Numbered from the stretch's first letter, positions 26,972 through 36,873 are shown. The stretch: 55,755 bases of DNA from Thermoplasmata archaeon (GCA_021827405.1 JAKAVY010000008.1:1-55755); one strand, 5' to 3'. Numbers and translations: made by a program. The notes: generated from the sequence alone by a model not told the origin.

Positions 26972-27880
26972 TCAGCCCTCCCGCTTGACCTCGTGGCCGC
27001 CGAACTTGTTGCGCATCATGGCGAGGAGCCTCTCGGCGAACGGGTCCCCCTCCCGGGAACGCAGCCGCTGCTCGAGGGCCAGCGTGATCACCGGGGCCGG
27101 CACGTTCAGGTCCAGCGCCTCGATCACGGTCCAGCGCCCCTCGCCGGAGTCCATCACCCACGGCTCGATCCCCTTGAGGGTGGGGTTCTCCGCCAGGGCG
27201 GACTCCGTGAGCTCCAGCAGCCAGGAGCGGATCACGCTGCCGTAGCGCCAGACCTCCGAGATCTGGTGGAGGTCCAAGGCGAACTCCTGCTTCGCCTGGA
27301 GCACCGCGAACCCTTCCGCATAGGCCTGCATCATGCCGTACTCGATGCCGTTGTGGACCATCTTCACGAAGTGGCCGGAGCCGACCGGCCCCATCCGGCC
27401 CCAGCCTTTGGAAGGCCCCGGGGCCAAGGTCTCCAGGATCGGGCGGATCCCCTCCACGTCCGGGGCGTCCCCCCCCACCATCATGCTGTAACCCTCGGTG
27501 AGCCCCCAGATCCCCCCGCTGGTCCCCACGTCGACGTAGCGGAACCCCCAGGAGCGGACCAGCGCCGCCCGGCGCAGGGTGTCCCGGTAGTAGGAGTTCC
27601 CCCCGTCCACGATGAGGTCTCCCCGGGAGAGAAGGGGGTGGAGGGACTCGAGCGTCTGGTCCACGGGGGCGCCCGAGGGGATCATCAGCCAGACGATGCG
27701 CGGTGGTTTGAGCTTCCCCACCAGTTCCTTCAGGGAGGAGGCCCCTTCGGCCCCTTCCTTGACCACGGCGGCCACCACCTCCGGGTGCCGGGCGTACCCC
27801 ACCACCCGGTGCTTCCCCCGCACGAGCCGCACCGCCATGTTCCCGCCCATCTTGCCCAGTCCCACGAGTCCTAGTTCCAT
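26972..27880 (-). CDS. gnd: 6-phosphogluconate dehydrogenase, short (GndA/YqeC) form
   Basis: Oxidative decarboxylation of 6-phosphogluconate to ribulose-5-phosphate. 302 aa, the short class. Rossmann motif [56 protein letters not shown] and catalytic GSGHFVKMVHNGIEYGMMQAYAEGF are all present. In the short class cofactor preference is often NAD+; the residues following strand beta-2 (VVGYARHP) have an Arg, so NADP+ cannot be excluded. Its start overlaps the upstream HAD gene by ten bases. Confidence 0.95.
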   Translation of the reverse strand: MELGLVGLGKMGGNMAVRLVRGKHRVVGYARHPEVVAAVVKEGAEGASSLKELVGKLKPPRIVWLMIPSGAPVDQTLESLHPLLSRGDLIVDGGNSYYRDTLRRAALVRSWGFRYVDVGTSGGIWGLTEGYSMMVGGDAPDVEGIRPILETLAPGPSKGWGRMGPVGSGHFVKMVHNGIEYGMMQAYAEGFAVLQAKQEFALDLHQISEVWRYGSVIRSWLLELTESALAENPTLKGIEPWVMDSGEGRWTVIEALDLNVPAPVITLALEQRLRSREGDPFAERLLAMMRNKFGGHEVKREG

Positions 27881-28503
27881 GGTTCTCCTCCTCCCGCGCG
27901 GACCCCGAATCCGGCAAGGTCCTCCGCCAGCCGGCGGGGGTCCTCCACCCGGAGGGTCTTAAGACCCAGCCGCTCCGCCGCCTGGAGGTTCTCCTCCCGG
28001 TCGTCCAAGAGCAGGCTCTCCTCGGGATCGCGCTGCGTGAGATGCAAGGCCAGCGAGTAGGCGCCCGGGTCCGGTTTGAGCTGGCCGGTCTCCCCCGAGC
28101 TGAAGAAGGCATGGAAGATCCCCTTGAGCCCGAAGGTCTCCACGCGGTAGCGGTTCAGTTCCCGGGACTCGTTGTTCAACGTGGCGAGGACGTAACGGTT
28201 CCCGGCCCGAAGGGCCCGGGCCAGGGCCAAGGCCTCCGGGTGGGGCCGGCTCTCCCCGTGAAGGAAGGTGACGAACTCCTCCCGGGAGAAGGGCCGGGGC
28301 TCGGTGAAGACCACCGCGTCGAGGTAGTCTTCCAGCGTCATCCGCCCGCTCTCGAACGAGCGGACCACGCGGGCATGGCGCCGCTCCAGCTCCGAGAGGT
28401 CCAGGCCAAAGCGCTCCGCTGCGCGCTGGCGGGACCCCCGGTCCCACCCGTCGGAGAGCAGGACCCCCCCCACGTCCCAGAGGAGGAGCGAGATCTCAGC
28501 CAT
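27871..28503 (-). CDS. HAD-like phosphatase (YihX type)
   Basis: 210 aa from the ATG at 28503. Motif I is [14 protein letters not shown], motif II is VLATLNNES, motif III lysine is [10 protein letters not shown], and motif IV is [13 protein letters not shown]. The WDVGGV form (Gly at the +2 position) is characteristic of the YihX-like group, which includes E. coli alpha-D-glucose-1-phosphatase. In this operon it may release glucose from a sugar phosphate or clear a by-product (inference). It overlaps tal-pgi by eight bases upstream and gnd by ten downstream, so it is tightly coupled. Confidence 0.85.
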   Translation of the reverse strand: MAEISLLLWDVGGVLLSDGWDRGSRQRAAERFGLDLSELERRHARVVRSFESGRMTLEDYLDAVVFTEPRPFSREEFVTFLHGESRPHPEALALARALRAGNRYVLATLNNESRELNRYRVETFGLKGIFHAFFSSGETGQLKPDPGAYSLALHLTQRDPEESLLLDDREENLQAAERLGLKTLRVEDPRRLAEDLAGFGVRAGGGEPWN

Positions 28504-31500
28504 GGAGCGCCTCGCCCAGGCGCTTGAGCCCCTCGGTCCGGTCGGCCCCCAGGTCCACCCGGAGCACCCGGCGGCCCTTCCGCTCGAGCGCGACCAGGTC
28601 CCCGTCGGCCTGCGCCCGCAAGAGCGTGGCAAAGCTGTAGCCGGCACCGGGGACCGGGAGGTCCTGCCTGGGCGTGTCCACCAACTGGAGGAAGAGGCCG
28701 CTGTTCGGGCCGCCCTTGTGCAGTTGCCCCGTGGAGTGGAGGAAACGCGGACCATAGCCCAACGTGGTGGCCACCTTCCGGTCCACGAGGAGACGCCGAC
28801 GGATCGCCTGCAGGGAGGCCCAGGTCTCCGGGGCGGGGGCGAGATAGGCCTGCAGGCAGATGTAGTCGCCGCGCCGGGCCTTCCCCAGGAGGTCCTTCAC
28901 TGCCCGGCCGAGGGCGTCCGGGTCCGTCACCGAGACCGTGTTCGGGGACGGGGGGGCGCCCGAGGAGGAGGGGTGTGCCATCGCCTCCCGGGCCAGCTCC
29001 TTGGCGAGCTCCACGTCCGGCTGGTCGAAGGGATTGATCTGAAGGGCCATGCCGGAGGCCGCCACCGCGAACTCCCAGCGGAAGAACTCCTCCCCCAGGT
29101 TCCCGGGCCCGGGCACCTTCACCACGAGATAGGGGTGGCCCGCCCGGGCGAGACCGTCGAGATGGGCCGCGAGCTCCGGGCCCGGACCGCCGGGAGGGAC
29201 CAGGGCGACGAAGAGCCGGTCCTCCCCGTAGCGGTCCGCGGGGGCGAAAGGCTCGTCCACGACGGGCACGATCCCCCGACCGGACTTCCCGGTGCTCTCC
29301 GCCACCAGTTGCTCCACCCAGACCGGGAAGGGGAGGAGGAACGGACCTTCGGCGTACAGCGTGAGCTTGTCCCGGTGGGCGCCGGTGGCCAGCTCGCCCA
29401 GGGTCGCTCCCAGGACCAGTCCCGGGTTCTGGGAGGCCGGGACGGAGGAGGCGCAAGCCTCGGCCATGGTGCCGGCCTGGTCCAGAAGGGCCCCCAGGTC
29501 GGCGCCCAAGAGCGCCGCGGGGACGAGGCCAAAGTGCGTGAGGGCGCTGTACCGTCCCCCCACGGTGGGGACCGCCTGGAAGACGGCCCGGAACCCTTCC
29601 TCCCGGGCGAGCTTCTCCAGGGGGGTGCCGGGGTCGGTGATGGCCGCGAAGTGCCTCCCCGGGGCCTCGCCGGCGCGGGAAAGCTCTTCCCGGAAGTAAT
29701 GGTAGAAGGAGAGCGGTTCGGTGGTGGTGCCGGATTTGCTCGAGACGAGGAAGAGGGTCCGCCGGAGGTCCAGGGCCCTCCTCAGCGCGGCCACCGCGTC
29801 CGGGTGGGTGCTGTCCAGCACCCTTAGCCGCGGGAAGCCCGATGTCGCGGGAAGCACCCGGGAGAAGACGTCCGGGGCCAGGCTGGAACCGCCCATGCCC
29901 AGAAGCACCACCTCCCCGAACCCCTCCTCCCGGACCTGGGAGACGAAGCGCGCGATCTCCGGCAGGCGCGGCTCCATGCTCTCGGGAAGGGTGAGCCAGC
30001 CCATCCGGGTCGCCACGTCCTTCGGGTCCGCCTCCGGCCAGAGGGTCGGGTCCAGGCGCCAGAACCGGCCCGCCACCTTCCCTTGCTCCCATTGGGCCAG
30101 GCGGGCTTCCACCTTGGAGGCCTGGGTGCCGAGGTGGGGTTCCACCGGGTCCTGGGGGCCTCTCCGCAAGGCTTCCCTCTTCTCCTTGAGCGACGCCAGC
30201 AGATGGTCGTAGGACCGGGCGAAGGCCTCAATGCCTTCCCGCTGAAGCTCGTCGGTGATCGCGTCCAGGTCCACGCCGAGACGCTTGAGGGCCGCCAGGT
30301 CCGCCTCGGCCTGGGGTAGCCCCTGAAGGAGCGCGGGCCCGTGCAATCGTCCGTGGTCCTCGAAGGCCTGGAGCGTTGCCGGGGGCAGGGTGTTGATGGT
30401 CTCCGGCCCGGCCAGCTCCTCCACGTACATCGTGTCCCGGTACCGGGGGTCCTTGGTGCTCGTGCTCGCCCAGAGCACCCGCTGGGGTGGGACCCCCCGG
30501 GCGGAGAGGGGCGCGAAGGCGGGCCCCTCAAAGAGCTCCTGGAAGCGCCGGTAGATCAGTCGGGAGTTCGCCACCCCGATGCGCCCGGCCAGGGCCTGTC
30601 CTTCCGGGCCTCGCTTGGCGAGCTCCCGGTCCACGGCGGTGTCGATGCGGCTCACGAAGATGGAGGCCACGGAAGCGAGACGCGCCGGCTGGGGGGTGCG
30701 CGAGGCCGCGGTCCGGTAGGCTTGGGCGACGGATTCGTAGTGGCCCTGGGAGAACATGAGCGTGATGTTCACGTGGATCCCCTCCGAGAGGAGGCGCTCC
30801 ACGGCCCGGACCCCTTCGGGGGTGGCCGGCACCTTGATGAGCAGGTTCGGGCGATCGACCTCCTTCCAGAGGCGCCGGGCCTGCTCCACCGTCCTCTCGG
30901 TGTCGTGGGAGACCTCGGGAGAGACCTCCAGGCTGACGAACCCGTCGCGCCCTTCGGTCCGCTCGTAGACCGGGCGGAGCACGTCCGCGGCCCCGGTCAC
31001 GTCCTGGACCACCAGCCGCTCGTAGAGGGCCTCCACGGAAAGGTCCGGTTCCTCCTTCAGGAGCCGCTGGATCTCCGCGTCATAGTCGTGGCTCCCCACC
31101 ACCGCCTTCTCGAAGATCGTGGGGTTGCTGGTGACGCCGGTGATCCCGTCGACCCGGACCATCCGCTCCAGCTCCCCGCTGGAGAGCAGGCTCCGCCGGA
31201 TGTAGTCGAGCCAAGGGGACTGGCCCAGGGAGAGGAGTTCCTTAAGCCGACCGGTCATGGCGCGGCCCCCCCGGGGGGGGGTGGAGAGCAGCCGCTGGAC
31301 CCGTTCCACCACATGCTCGGGGGTGAAGCCCAGCTCCCGTTGGACCACCGGTCCCGGAGCGGAAGCCCCGAAGCGGTCGACCCCCAGGGTGACCCCCCCC
31401 GGGCCGACGTAGCGGTCCCACCCCTGCGTCACCCCGGCCTCCACCGAGACCCGGGGCACCCCGGGAGGGAGGACGGACTGCTGGTACTCCCGGGACTGGC

Positions 31501-33367
31501 GATCAAAGAGGGAGAGACAGGGAAGGGAGACCACCCGGGAAGGGAGCCCTCGGGAGTCCAACACGCGTTGGGCCTCCAGGACGAGGCTGACCTCCGAGCC
31601 GGTGGCCAGAAGGACGACCCGGGGAGGGCCGACCGGGGACTCCGAGAGGACGTACCCCCCCCGGAGGGGCCCGGTAAGGGTGGGGAAGCGCTCCGGGTCT
31701 AGGATGGGAAGCTTCTGGCGGGTGAGGACCAGCGCCGTGGGCCCGGGGTGTTCCAGGGCGAGACGCCAGGCCACGGCGGTCTCGTTGGCGTCCGCCGGCC
31801 GTATGAGCGTGAACCCCGGGATCGCCCGGAGGCTCGCCACCTGCTCGACCGGTTGGTGGGTCGGTCCATCCTCCCCCAACGCGATGCTGTCGTGAGTGAA
31901 GACGAGCACCACGTGCGCCTGCTGGAGCGCCGCCAGGCGGATCGCCCCCCGCGCGTAGTCCGAGAACGTCAGGAAGGTGGCCCCGTACGGGAGCAGGCCG
32001 CCGTGGAGGGACACCCCGTTGAGGATGGCCACCATGGCGTGCTCCCGGACCCCGAAATGGAGATTCCGCCCCTCGCCCGCGGTGGAGTCGAAGTCCCCGG
32101 TGCCCGAGAGGAGGGTCTTGGTGGAGGGGGAGAGGTCGGCGGAGCCGCCCAGCAAGGCGGGGAGACGGGAGGACAGGGCCGTGAGCACCTTCTGGGAGGC
32201 GTCCCGGGTGGCCATGGGACCGTCCTCGGGCCGGAACCGGGGGAGCGCTTCGGTCCAATCCGGAGGGAGGACGCCCTGCATCTCCGCCTCGAAGGCGGCG
32301 GCCTCCGTCGGATAGCGGGCCCGATAGCGTTGGAAGAGCTCCTCCCAGGCCCGTTGGGCCTCCGCGCCCCGCTTCACCGCCTCTTGAAGGTGCCCGCCCG
32401 CGGGAGCGGGAACGAGGAAGGGAGGGCTCGCCGGCCACCCGAGCTTCTCCTTGGTCGCCAGGGTCTTCTCCGGTCCCAAGGGTTCCCCGTGGGCCTCTCG
32501 GGTGTCCTGCACCGGGCTCCCGTACCCGATGTGGGTCCGGATCCGGAGCAGGGAGGGGCGGGCGGTCTCCGCCCGGGCGGCCCTCAAGGCCGCGTCGATG
32601 GCGGAGAGGTCGTTGCCGTCCGGGACGTCCAGGACCTGCCAGCCATAGGCCTCGAACCGCCGGCCCACGTCCTCGGTGAAGGCCCAGCGGGTGGGGCCCT
32701 CCAGGGAGATGTGATTGTCATCGTACAGGTAGATGAGCTTCCCCAGCTTCAGGGTGCCGGCAAGGCTGGCCGCCTCGGAGGAAATCCCTTCCATCAGGTC
32801 CCCATCGGAGACGATCCCGTAGGTGTGGTGGTCGACCACGGAAAACCCCGGGCGGTTGAAGGTGGCGGCCAGGTGCTTCTCGGCCAAGGCCATGCCCACC
32901 CCCATGGCGAACCCCTGGCCCAGCGGGCCGGTCGTGGCCTCCACCCCCGGAGTGTGCCCCACTTCCGGGTGGCCCGGGGTCCGGCTGCCCCACTGGCGGA
33001 ACCGCTTCAATTCCTCCAGCGGCAGGTCGTAGCCGGTGGTGTGCAGGAGCGCGTAGAGGAGGGCGGACCCATGCCCGGCGGAGAGCACGAACCGGTCCCG
33101 ATCGAACCAGCGGGGGTCCTTGGGGTTGTGCTTGAGGAACCGGTCCCAGAGCGTGTAGGCCATCGGAGCGGCCCCCAGGGGGAGGCCGGGGTGCCCGCTC
33201 TTTGCCTGTTCCACGGCGTCAACGGCCAGGAAGCGTAGGGTGTTGACGCAGAGAAGGTCGAGGGAGGCCGCGGCCGTCCCCCGGGAGGTAGCGTCCGGCG
33301 AAGAGGCGACTCGGGTGGAGGCGGGGCTTACCCCGGTCTGAGAGCGAGGTTCAGTGATGTTCTCCAT
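28496..33367 (-). CDS. transketolase-transaldolase-phosphoglucose isomerase in one open frame
   Basis: Continuous 1,623-aa frame from the ATG at 33367 ([10 protein letters not shown]). Residues ~35-690 are full-length transketolase ([21 protein letters not shown] motif [40 protein letters not shown]). After a linker of about ten residues comes [22 protein letters not shown], the usual start of bacterial TAL-PGI fusions: transaldolase with Schiff-base Lys in [12 protein letters not shown], then PGI with [24 protein letters not shown] and [15 protein letters not shown]. Together they regenerate glucose-6-phosphate from pentose phosphates. A C9G7 tract lies exactly at the TKT/TAL junction, so whether a single polypeptide is made is uncertain. 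The ORF-track start at 33559 lies in non-family sequence. Confidence 0.9.
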   Translation of the reverse strand: MENITEPRSQTGVSPASTRVASSPDATSRGTAAASLDLLCVNTLRFLAVDAVEQAKSGHPGLPLGAAPMAYTLWDRFLKHNPKDPRWFDRDRFVLSAGHGSALLYALLHTTGYDLPLEELKRFRQWGSRTPGHPEVGHTPGVEATTGPLGQGFAMGVGMALAEKHLAATFNRPGFSVVDHHTYGIVSDGDLMEGISSEAASLAGTLKLGKLIYLYDDNHISLEGPTRWAFTEDVGRRFEAYGWQVLDVPDGNDLSAIDAALRAARAETARPSLLRIRTHIGYGSPVQDTREAHGEPLGPEKTLATKEKLGWPASPPFLVPAPAGGHLQEAVKRGAEAQRAWEELFQRYRARYPTEAAAFEAEMQGVLPPDWTEALPRFRPEDGPMATRDASQKVLTALSSRLPALLGGSADLSPSTKTLLSGTGDFDSTAGEGRNLHFGVREHAMVAILNGVSLHGGLLPYGATFLTFSDYARGAIRLAALQQAHVVLVFTHDSIALGEDGPTHQPVEQVASLRAIPGFTLIRPADANETAVAWRLALEHPGPTALVLTRQKLPILDPERFPTLTGPLRGGYVLSESPVGPPRVVLLATGSEVSLVLEAQRVLDSRGLPSRVVSLPCLSLFDRQSREYQQSVLPPGVPRVSVEAGVTQGWDRYVGPGGVTLGVDRFGASAPGPVVQRELGFTPEHVVERVQRLLSTPPRGGRAMTGRLKELLSLGQSPWLDYIRRSLLSSGELERMVRVDGITGVTSNPTIFEKAVVGSHDYDAEIQRLLKEEPDLSVEALYERLVVQDVTGAADVLRPVYERTEGRDGFVSLEVSPEVSHDTERTVEQARRLWKEVDRPNLLIKVPATPEGVRAVERLLSEGIHVNITLMFSQGHYESVAQAYRTAASRTPQPARLASVASIFVSRIDTAVDRELAKRGPEGQALAGRIGVANSRLIYRRFQELFEGPAFAPLSARGVPPQRVLWASTSTKDPRYRDTMYVEELAGPETINTLPPATLQAFEDHGRLHGPALLQGLPQAEADLAALKRLGVDLDAITDELQREGIEAFARSYDHLLASLKEKREALRRGPQDPVEPHLGTQASKVEARLAQWEQGKVAGRFWRLDPTLWPEADPKDVATRMGWLTLPESMEPRLPEIARFVSQVREEGFGEVVLLGMGGSSLAPDVFSRVLPATSGFPRLRVLDSTHPDAVAALRRALDLRRTLFLVSSKSGTTTEPLSFYHYFREELSRAGEAPGRHFAAITDPGTPLEKLAREEGFRAVFQAVPTVGGRYSALTHFGLVPAALLGADLGALLDQAGTMAEACASSVPASQNPGLVLGATLGELATGAHRDKLTLYAEGPFLLPFPVWVEQLVAESTGKSGRGIVPVVDEPFAPADRYGEDRLFVALVPPGGPGPELAAHLDGLARAGHPYLVVKVPGPGNLGEEFFRWEFAVAASGMALQINPFDQPDVELAKELAREAMAHPSSSGAPPSPNTVSVTDPDALGRAVKDLLGKARRGDYICLQAYLAPAPETWASLQAIRRRLLVDRKVATTLGYGPRFLHSTGQLHKGGPNSGLFLQLVDTPRQDLPVPGAGYSFATLLRAQADGDLVALERKGRRVLRVDLGADRTEGLKRLGEALHG
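31266..31281 (-). repeat. C9G7 homopolymer tract at the transketolase/TAL-PGI junction
   Basis: Minus strand reads ACCCCCCCCCGGGGGGGCC, coding for T-P-P-R-G-G. One base fewer would give S-T-P-P-G-G-A-A-P-stop, with the TGA inside the ATGA of the TAL-PGI start; one base more gives a TAA fifteen codons on. It is therefore a natural site for sequencing indels or slippage. Confidence 0.85.
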
Positions 33368-33613
33368 GCTAAGGTTCCCACGGGTGCGTCCCCTCGCAGG
33401 GTCCTCACGGGTAAAACCTTCACCACGAACGCCCCGAGGCCGCTTCCGCCGCCTTCCGGGGTGGGCCACGCGGTCGCCTGGGGGGATCCCCCCGAGCCCG
33501 GATAGGGGATACGGAAGGCGCCCACGGCGCGTAATGGGTCGGTCCGGGGTGGGACTCAAGCCGAATCGAACACATCTCGCGTCCTTCGGACGGAGTTTCG
33601 GCTGGGGGGGTGG

Positions 33614-33620
33614 TTATATA
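33614..33620 (+). promoter_or_regulatory. TATA box of the 116-aa protein gene
   Basis: GGTTATATAGG is a strong archaeal TATA element about 34 bases upstream of the ATG at 33651. The preceding 33368-33610 carries the transketolase promoter on the minus strand (possible GGTTTTACC near 33410). Confidence 0.6.
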
Positions 33621-33650
33621 GGAGAGATTCGTGGCCCCGGATGAGGGGCA

Positions 33651-34001
33651 ATGCCGCAGGTAATGATCGGCCTATCGGTGAAGGACTACAAGACGACGAC
33701 CGAGGTCTGGCGCATGGCGAAGCGGAGCCTGAATCCCATGGTCCGCCGCCGGATCGGATGGAGGGGACGCTCGAGCCTGTTGAGGGAGTTCATGCTCTAC
33801 GGGTTCGAGCTGGCGAGCCAGAACCCGGACGCCTTCCTCCGGGCGGCCCGGGACTCCCATGACCCGGTCTTCGGGAGGAAGGGGCGGAAGGACGCTGGCG
33901 CAGAGCGACGCGAGGGGCTCGTGAGCGCCTGGGAGAACTTCTTCCCCACGGAGAAGGCCTCCACGCGGTCGCGGAAGGGCAGCCCGCCGGCCTCCCCCTA
34001 G
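33651..34001 (+). CDS. small basic protein of unknown function
   Basis: 116 aa (MPQVMIGLSVKDYKTTTEVWRMAKRSLNPMVRRRIGWRG), rich in Arg/Lys, with two or three predicted helices (SLLREFMLYGFELASQNPDAFLRAARDS) and a disordered basic tail. I do not recognise the family; a nucleic-acid-binding role is possible from charge only. Expression is supported by the TATA box at correct spacing. The overlapping ORF at 33641 is an alternative frame without any such support. Confidence 0.6.
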   Translation: MPQVMIGLSVKDYKTTTEVWRMAKRSLNPMVRRRIGWRGRSSLLREFMLYGFELASQNPDAFLRAARDSHDPVFGRKGRKDAGAERREGLVSAWENFFPTEKASTRSRKGSPPASP

Positions 34002-34058
34002 GCGGCCGGGGCTCCCGGCGCCTTCATCAACCCTTTCCCGCCCTCTGTTCCATCCGTC

Positions 34059-35918
34059 ATGCGCATCCTCGAAGCCCTCGATGGCCCTGCCTTCCAGGGA
34101 CAGGGAACGGTAGGCCGCCTCTCGTTCGCGCTGCCCGGTCTCCTCTGGGCCGCCTTACCGTTCCGCCCCTCCCCCCGTCCCCGGGAACCCTGGGTGGCCG
34201 GCGGGGAGCCTCCGGCGGAGATGGAGCGGCGGCTCCACCTGGGCCAGGGAGAGGCCACGCTGGAGCTCCGCTTCCCCGTGGTGGCCCCGGAGGTAGAGGC
34301 CCACGGGCCTCCCCCGATCGTCGCGGCCGAACGCGTCCTGGGGGTCCGGACCCCCCTCTCCCCGGATAGCGCGGGGCTCCTCCAGACGGAGCCCTGGGAC
34401 CTGGTGGTCTGGGACAACGCCCGCAGTGCCTGGACGGACCCCGAGCGGTTCGTCCGGGAGTGGGTCACCCTGAGGACCGCGGCCGGACCGGCGCCGCTCA
34501 TCTGGGCACCCCGGATCGCCCTTCCCGGAAGGCTTCCCCTTCTCCACGGCCTGGGGATCGACCTCCTGGACACCACCGAGGGGCTCCTCCGGGCCGCGGA
34601 AGGCCTTTGGATGTGGGCCGAGGGGGGGCCGGACCCCGGCCCTCCCGGGGGGGTACCGGGGGAGGCCCTGGCCCACCGCTTGCAGCACGTGGAGGAGCAG
34701 TACACGCAGGAGGAGGAGCGGGTCCGACGCTTCCTCAGGGCCGGCCGCCTCCGGGAACTGGTGGAGTCCCGTCTGCCCTTCGAGCCCGCCCTGGGGGAGG
34801 TGCTTCGTTACGCGGATGGGGAAGGGTACCCCTTCTTCGAGGCGCATACCCCGGTGATGGGGACCGGTGTCCGCCCGTACGGGACGAAGGAGGCCCAGTA
34901 CCGTCCTGAGATGGAGAGGTTCCGGCGCCGGTTCCTCTCCCGCTATCGTGTCCCCTCCAGCAAGGAGGTGCTCCTCCTCGTCCCTTGCTCCAAGACCAAG
35001 CCCTACTCCCGGTCCCCGTCGCACCGCCGCATCCTCCGGACGCTCTCCGAGGGAGGGAGGCTACCGGCGGTCCATGTGGTCTCCCTGACCTCCCCGCTCG
35101 GGGTCGTCCCCCAGGAGCTGGAAAGGACCTTCCCCGCGGCCCACTACGACATCCCGGTGACCGGGAGCTGGGATGAGGAGGAACGACGCTGGGTACAGGA
35201 GGCGCTCCGCCACCTGGTCCGCGGCCACGCCTACCAAAAGATCTTCGTGCATCTGCCTCGGGAGGAGATGGACTGGGTACGGGAGGCGCTCCCGGCCCGC
35301 CCGGAGGCGGTCTGGACCACGGAGGGGAACGAGGGGGCGACCTCCGCCGGTTCGCTCCGGTCCCTCGCCCAGGCGCTCCGGGCGCATGCCGCGGAGATGG
35401 GGGCGAGCCGACCCCGCCCCCTCCAGGTCGTCCGGGAGGAACTGGCCAGCCTGGCCGCCTTCCAGTTCGGGCCCGAGGTGGCCGAAGCGCTGTTCCCCCC
35501 CGACCTCCGGCTCCAGGGCCGGCCCTGGTTCCAGCGGCTGGTGGATGGGAAGGGGGAGACGCTCGCCACCTGGAAGGAGGACCCGGGATGCCTCCGCCTG
35601 ACGGTGCCGGGGGGGAAGCGGATCCGTTCCCGGGCCGGCGGGTACTCGGTCGAGGTCCGCGGCGGGGTGGAGCTGCGGGGAGACCTCTTCGCCCCCGGGG
35701 TGCGCGGAGCCGGCGACGACATCCGGATCGGGGACGAGGTGCTCCTGGTCCGGGGGGAGGAGTTCCTGGGGGTAGGAGAGGCGCGGGTGCCGGGCCCGTG
35801 GATGGGGAAGCTGCCCCGGGGGATGGTGGTCAAGGTACGGCACCGGTCCCACGACCCGGCGGAGAAGGAGGGGGAGCCTCCCCTGGCGGTCTCTCCCGGG
35901 GCCCCTTCGGACGTTTGA
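34059..35918 (+). CDS. arcS: archaeosine synthase ArcS (TgtA2)
   Basis: Converts preQ0-modified tRNA (position 15) toward archaeosine by adding an amine group. 619 aa. The diagnostic core PCSKTKPYSRSPSHRRI matches the ArcS PC-x3-KPY-x2-S-x2-H signature. An N-terminal degenerate TGT-like region spans residues ~1-270, and a C-terminal PUA domain (IRSRAGGYSVEVRGGVELRGDLFAPGV...GDEVLLV) binds tRNA. TgtA and preQ0 genes are not in this window. It lies immediately upstream of tRNA-Val. Confidence 0.92.
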   Translation: MRILEALDGPAFQGQGTVGRLSFALPGLLWAALPFRPSPRPREPWVAGGEPPAEMERRLHLGQGEATLELRFPVVAPEVEAHGPPPIVAAERVLGVRTPLSPDSAGLLQTEPWDLVVWDNARSAWTDPERFVREWVTLRTAAGPAPLIWAPRIALPGRLPLLHGLGIDLLDTTEGLLRAAEGLWMWAEGGPDPGPPGGVPGEALAHRLQHVEEQYTQEEERVRRFLRAGRLRELVESRLPFEPALGEVLRYADGEGYPFFEAHTPVMGTGVRPYGTKEAQYRPEMERFRRRFLSRYRVPSSKEVLLLVPCSKTKPYSRSPSHRRILRTLSEGGRLPAVHVVSLTSPLGVVPQELERTFPAAHYDIPVTGSWDEEERRWVQEALRHLVRGHAYQKIFVHLPREEMDWVREALPARPEAVWTTEGNEGATSAGSLRSLAQALRAHAAEMGASRPRPLQVVREELASLAAFQFGPEVAEALFPPDLRLQGRPWFQRLVDGKGETLATWKEDPGCLRLTVPGGKRIRSRAGGYSVEVRGGVELRGDLFAPGVRGAGDDIRIGDEVLLVRGEEFLGVGEARVPGPWMGKLPRGMVVKVRHRSHDPAEKEGEPPLAVSPGAPSDV

Positions 35919-35952
35919 TGTAGCGTACCGCGTGAGGGAGCCGGGTCGGCAA

Positions 35953-36025
35953 GGGCCGGTGGTCCAGCGGTTACGACGTCGCGCTTACAACGCGAAGATC
36001 GGCGGTTCGACTCCGCCCCGGCCCA
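35953..36025 (+). tRNA. tRNA-Val (UAC)
   Basis: Folds as a complete intronless cloverleaf: acceptor GGGCCGG/CCGGCCC, anticodon stem TCGCG/CGCGA enclosing CTTACAA (anticodon TAC), T arm GGCGG-TTCGACT-CCGCC, discriminator A. CCA is not encoded. The D loop contains GGTTA. It begins 34 bases after the arcS stop. Confidence 0.95.
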
Positions 36026-36138
36026 TCCCGGGACCGGACCCCACGACGTTCGAGGACCCCAGTTCTCCCCGCGGTCCGGTCCAAGGCCCCCGGCCGGCGA
36101 CCGCCCCCCCCTTACGGGGGGCGCCTCCCGGGGCCCGG

Positions 36139-36873
36139 TCAGGACCCGCTGGGGGAGACCGCCCCGGCCCGGAGGCTGTCCATCTGCTCGTCCACGAACC
36201 CCTTCTCGGCCGGGTCCCAGAGATGGCCTCCCTTCACCCGCTTCGTCTCCAGGTACCGGGCATTGTACCGGTTCGCGGGGATGGAGACCGGGATCCGCCC
36301 CTCCACCCGGATCCCCCGGGAGGCGAGGTCCTTGAGCTTGTCCGGATTGTTGGACATGAGCAGGATGGACTCGATCTTGAGGGACCGGAGCATGTGCGCC
36401 GCCACCCCGTAGTCCCGTTCGTCCGCCCGGAACCCGAGCACCTCGTTCGCTTCCATGGTGTCCAGCCCGAGCTCCTGCAGCTGGTAGGCCCGGATCTTGT
36501 TCTCGAAGCCGATCCCCCGTCCCTCCTGCCGGAGGTAGAGGATGACCCCGAAGTCCCTCCGGTCGATCTCCCGAAGGGCGAGCTCCAGCTGGTCCCGGCA
36601 ATCGCAGCGTAGCGAGCCGAACGCGTCCCCGGTCAGGCATTCGGAGTGGATCCGGACGGGCACCCGCTCCTTCCCCACCACATCCCCCCGGACCAGCGCG
36701 GCATGCTCCTCCCCGTCCGACGGGCTGTGGAAGGCGACCACCTGGAAAGGCCCGAACCGGGTAGGCAGGTCCGCCACCGCGCTCACCCGGACGCAGGGGG
36801 CGGCCTCCCCCGCGCAGCGATGGTCCCGGTTGAGCCGGAGCAGTTCCTCGATGGACGGCTTGGGGATCCCCAC
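36139..36873 (-). CDS. ribA: GTP cyclohydrolase II (bacterial-type RibA)
   Basis: First step of riboflavin synthesis, GTP to 2,5-diamino-6-ribosylamino-4-pyrimidinone phosphate. 244 aa from GTG. The zinc site is HSECLTGDAFGSLRCDCRDQLE, and the catalytic region is YLRQEGRGIGFENKIRAYQLQELGLDTMEAN, followed by TNNP-like MSNNPDKLKDLASRGIRV. No DHBP synthase domain is fused. Many archaea use the unrelated GCH III (ArfA), so this may be laterally acquired. A minus-strand TTTATC element is about 47 bases upstream. Confidence 0.92.
   Translation of the reverse strand: MGIPKPSIEELLRLNRDHRCAGEAAPCVRVSAVADLPTRFGPFQVVAFHSPSDGEEHAALVRGDVVGKERVPVRIHSECLTGDAFGSLRCDCRDQLELALREIDRRDFGVILYLRQEGRGIGFENKIRAYQLQELGLDTMEANEVLGFRADERDYGVAAHMLRSLKIESILLMSNNPDKLKDLASRGIRVEGRIPVSIPANRYNARYLETKRVKGGHLWDPAEKGFVDEQMDSLRAGAVSPSGS

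Noticed and set aside
31236-31250. CTTAAG word near the TAL-PGI start
   Set aside because: It lies inside the TAL coding sequence, downstream of its ATG, so it cannot be that gene's promoter.
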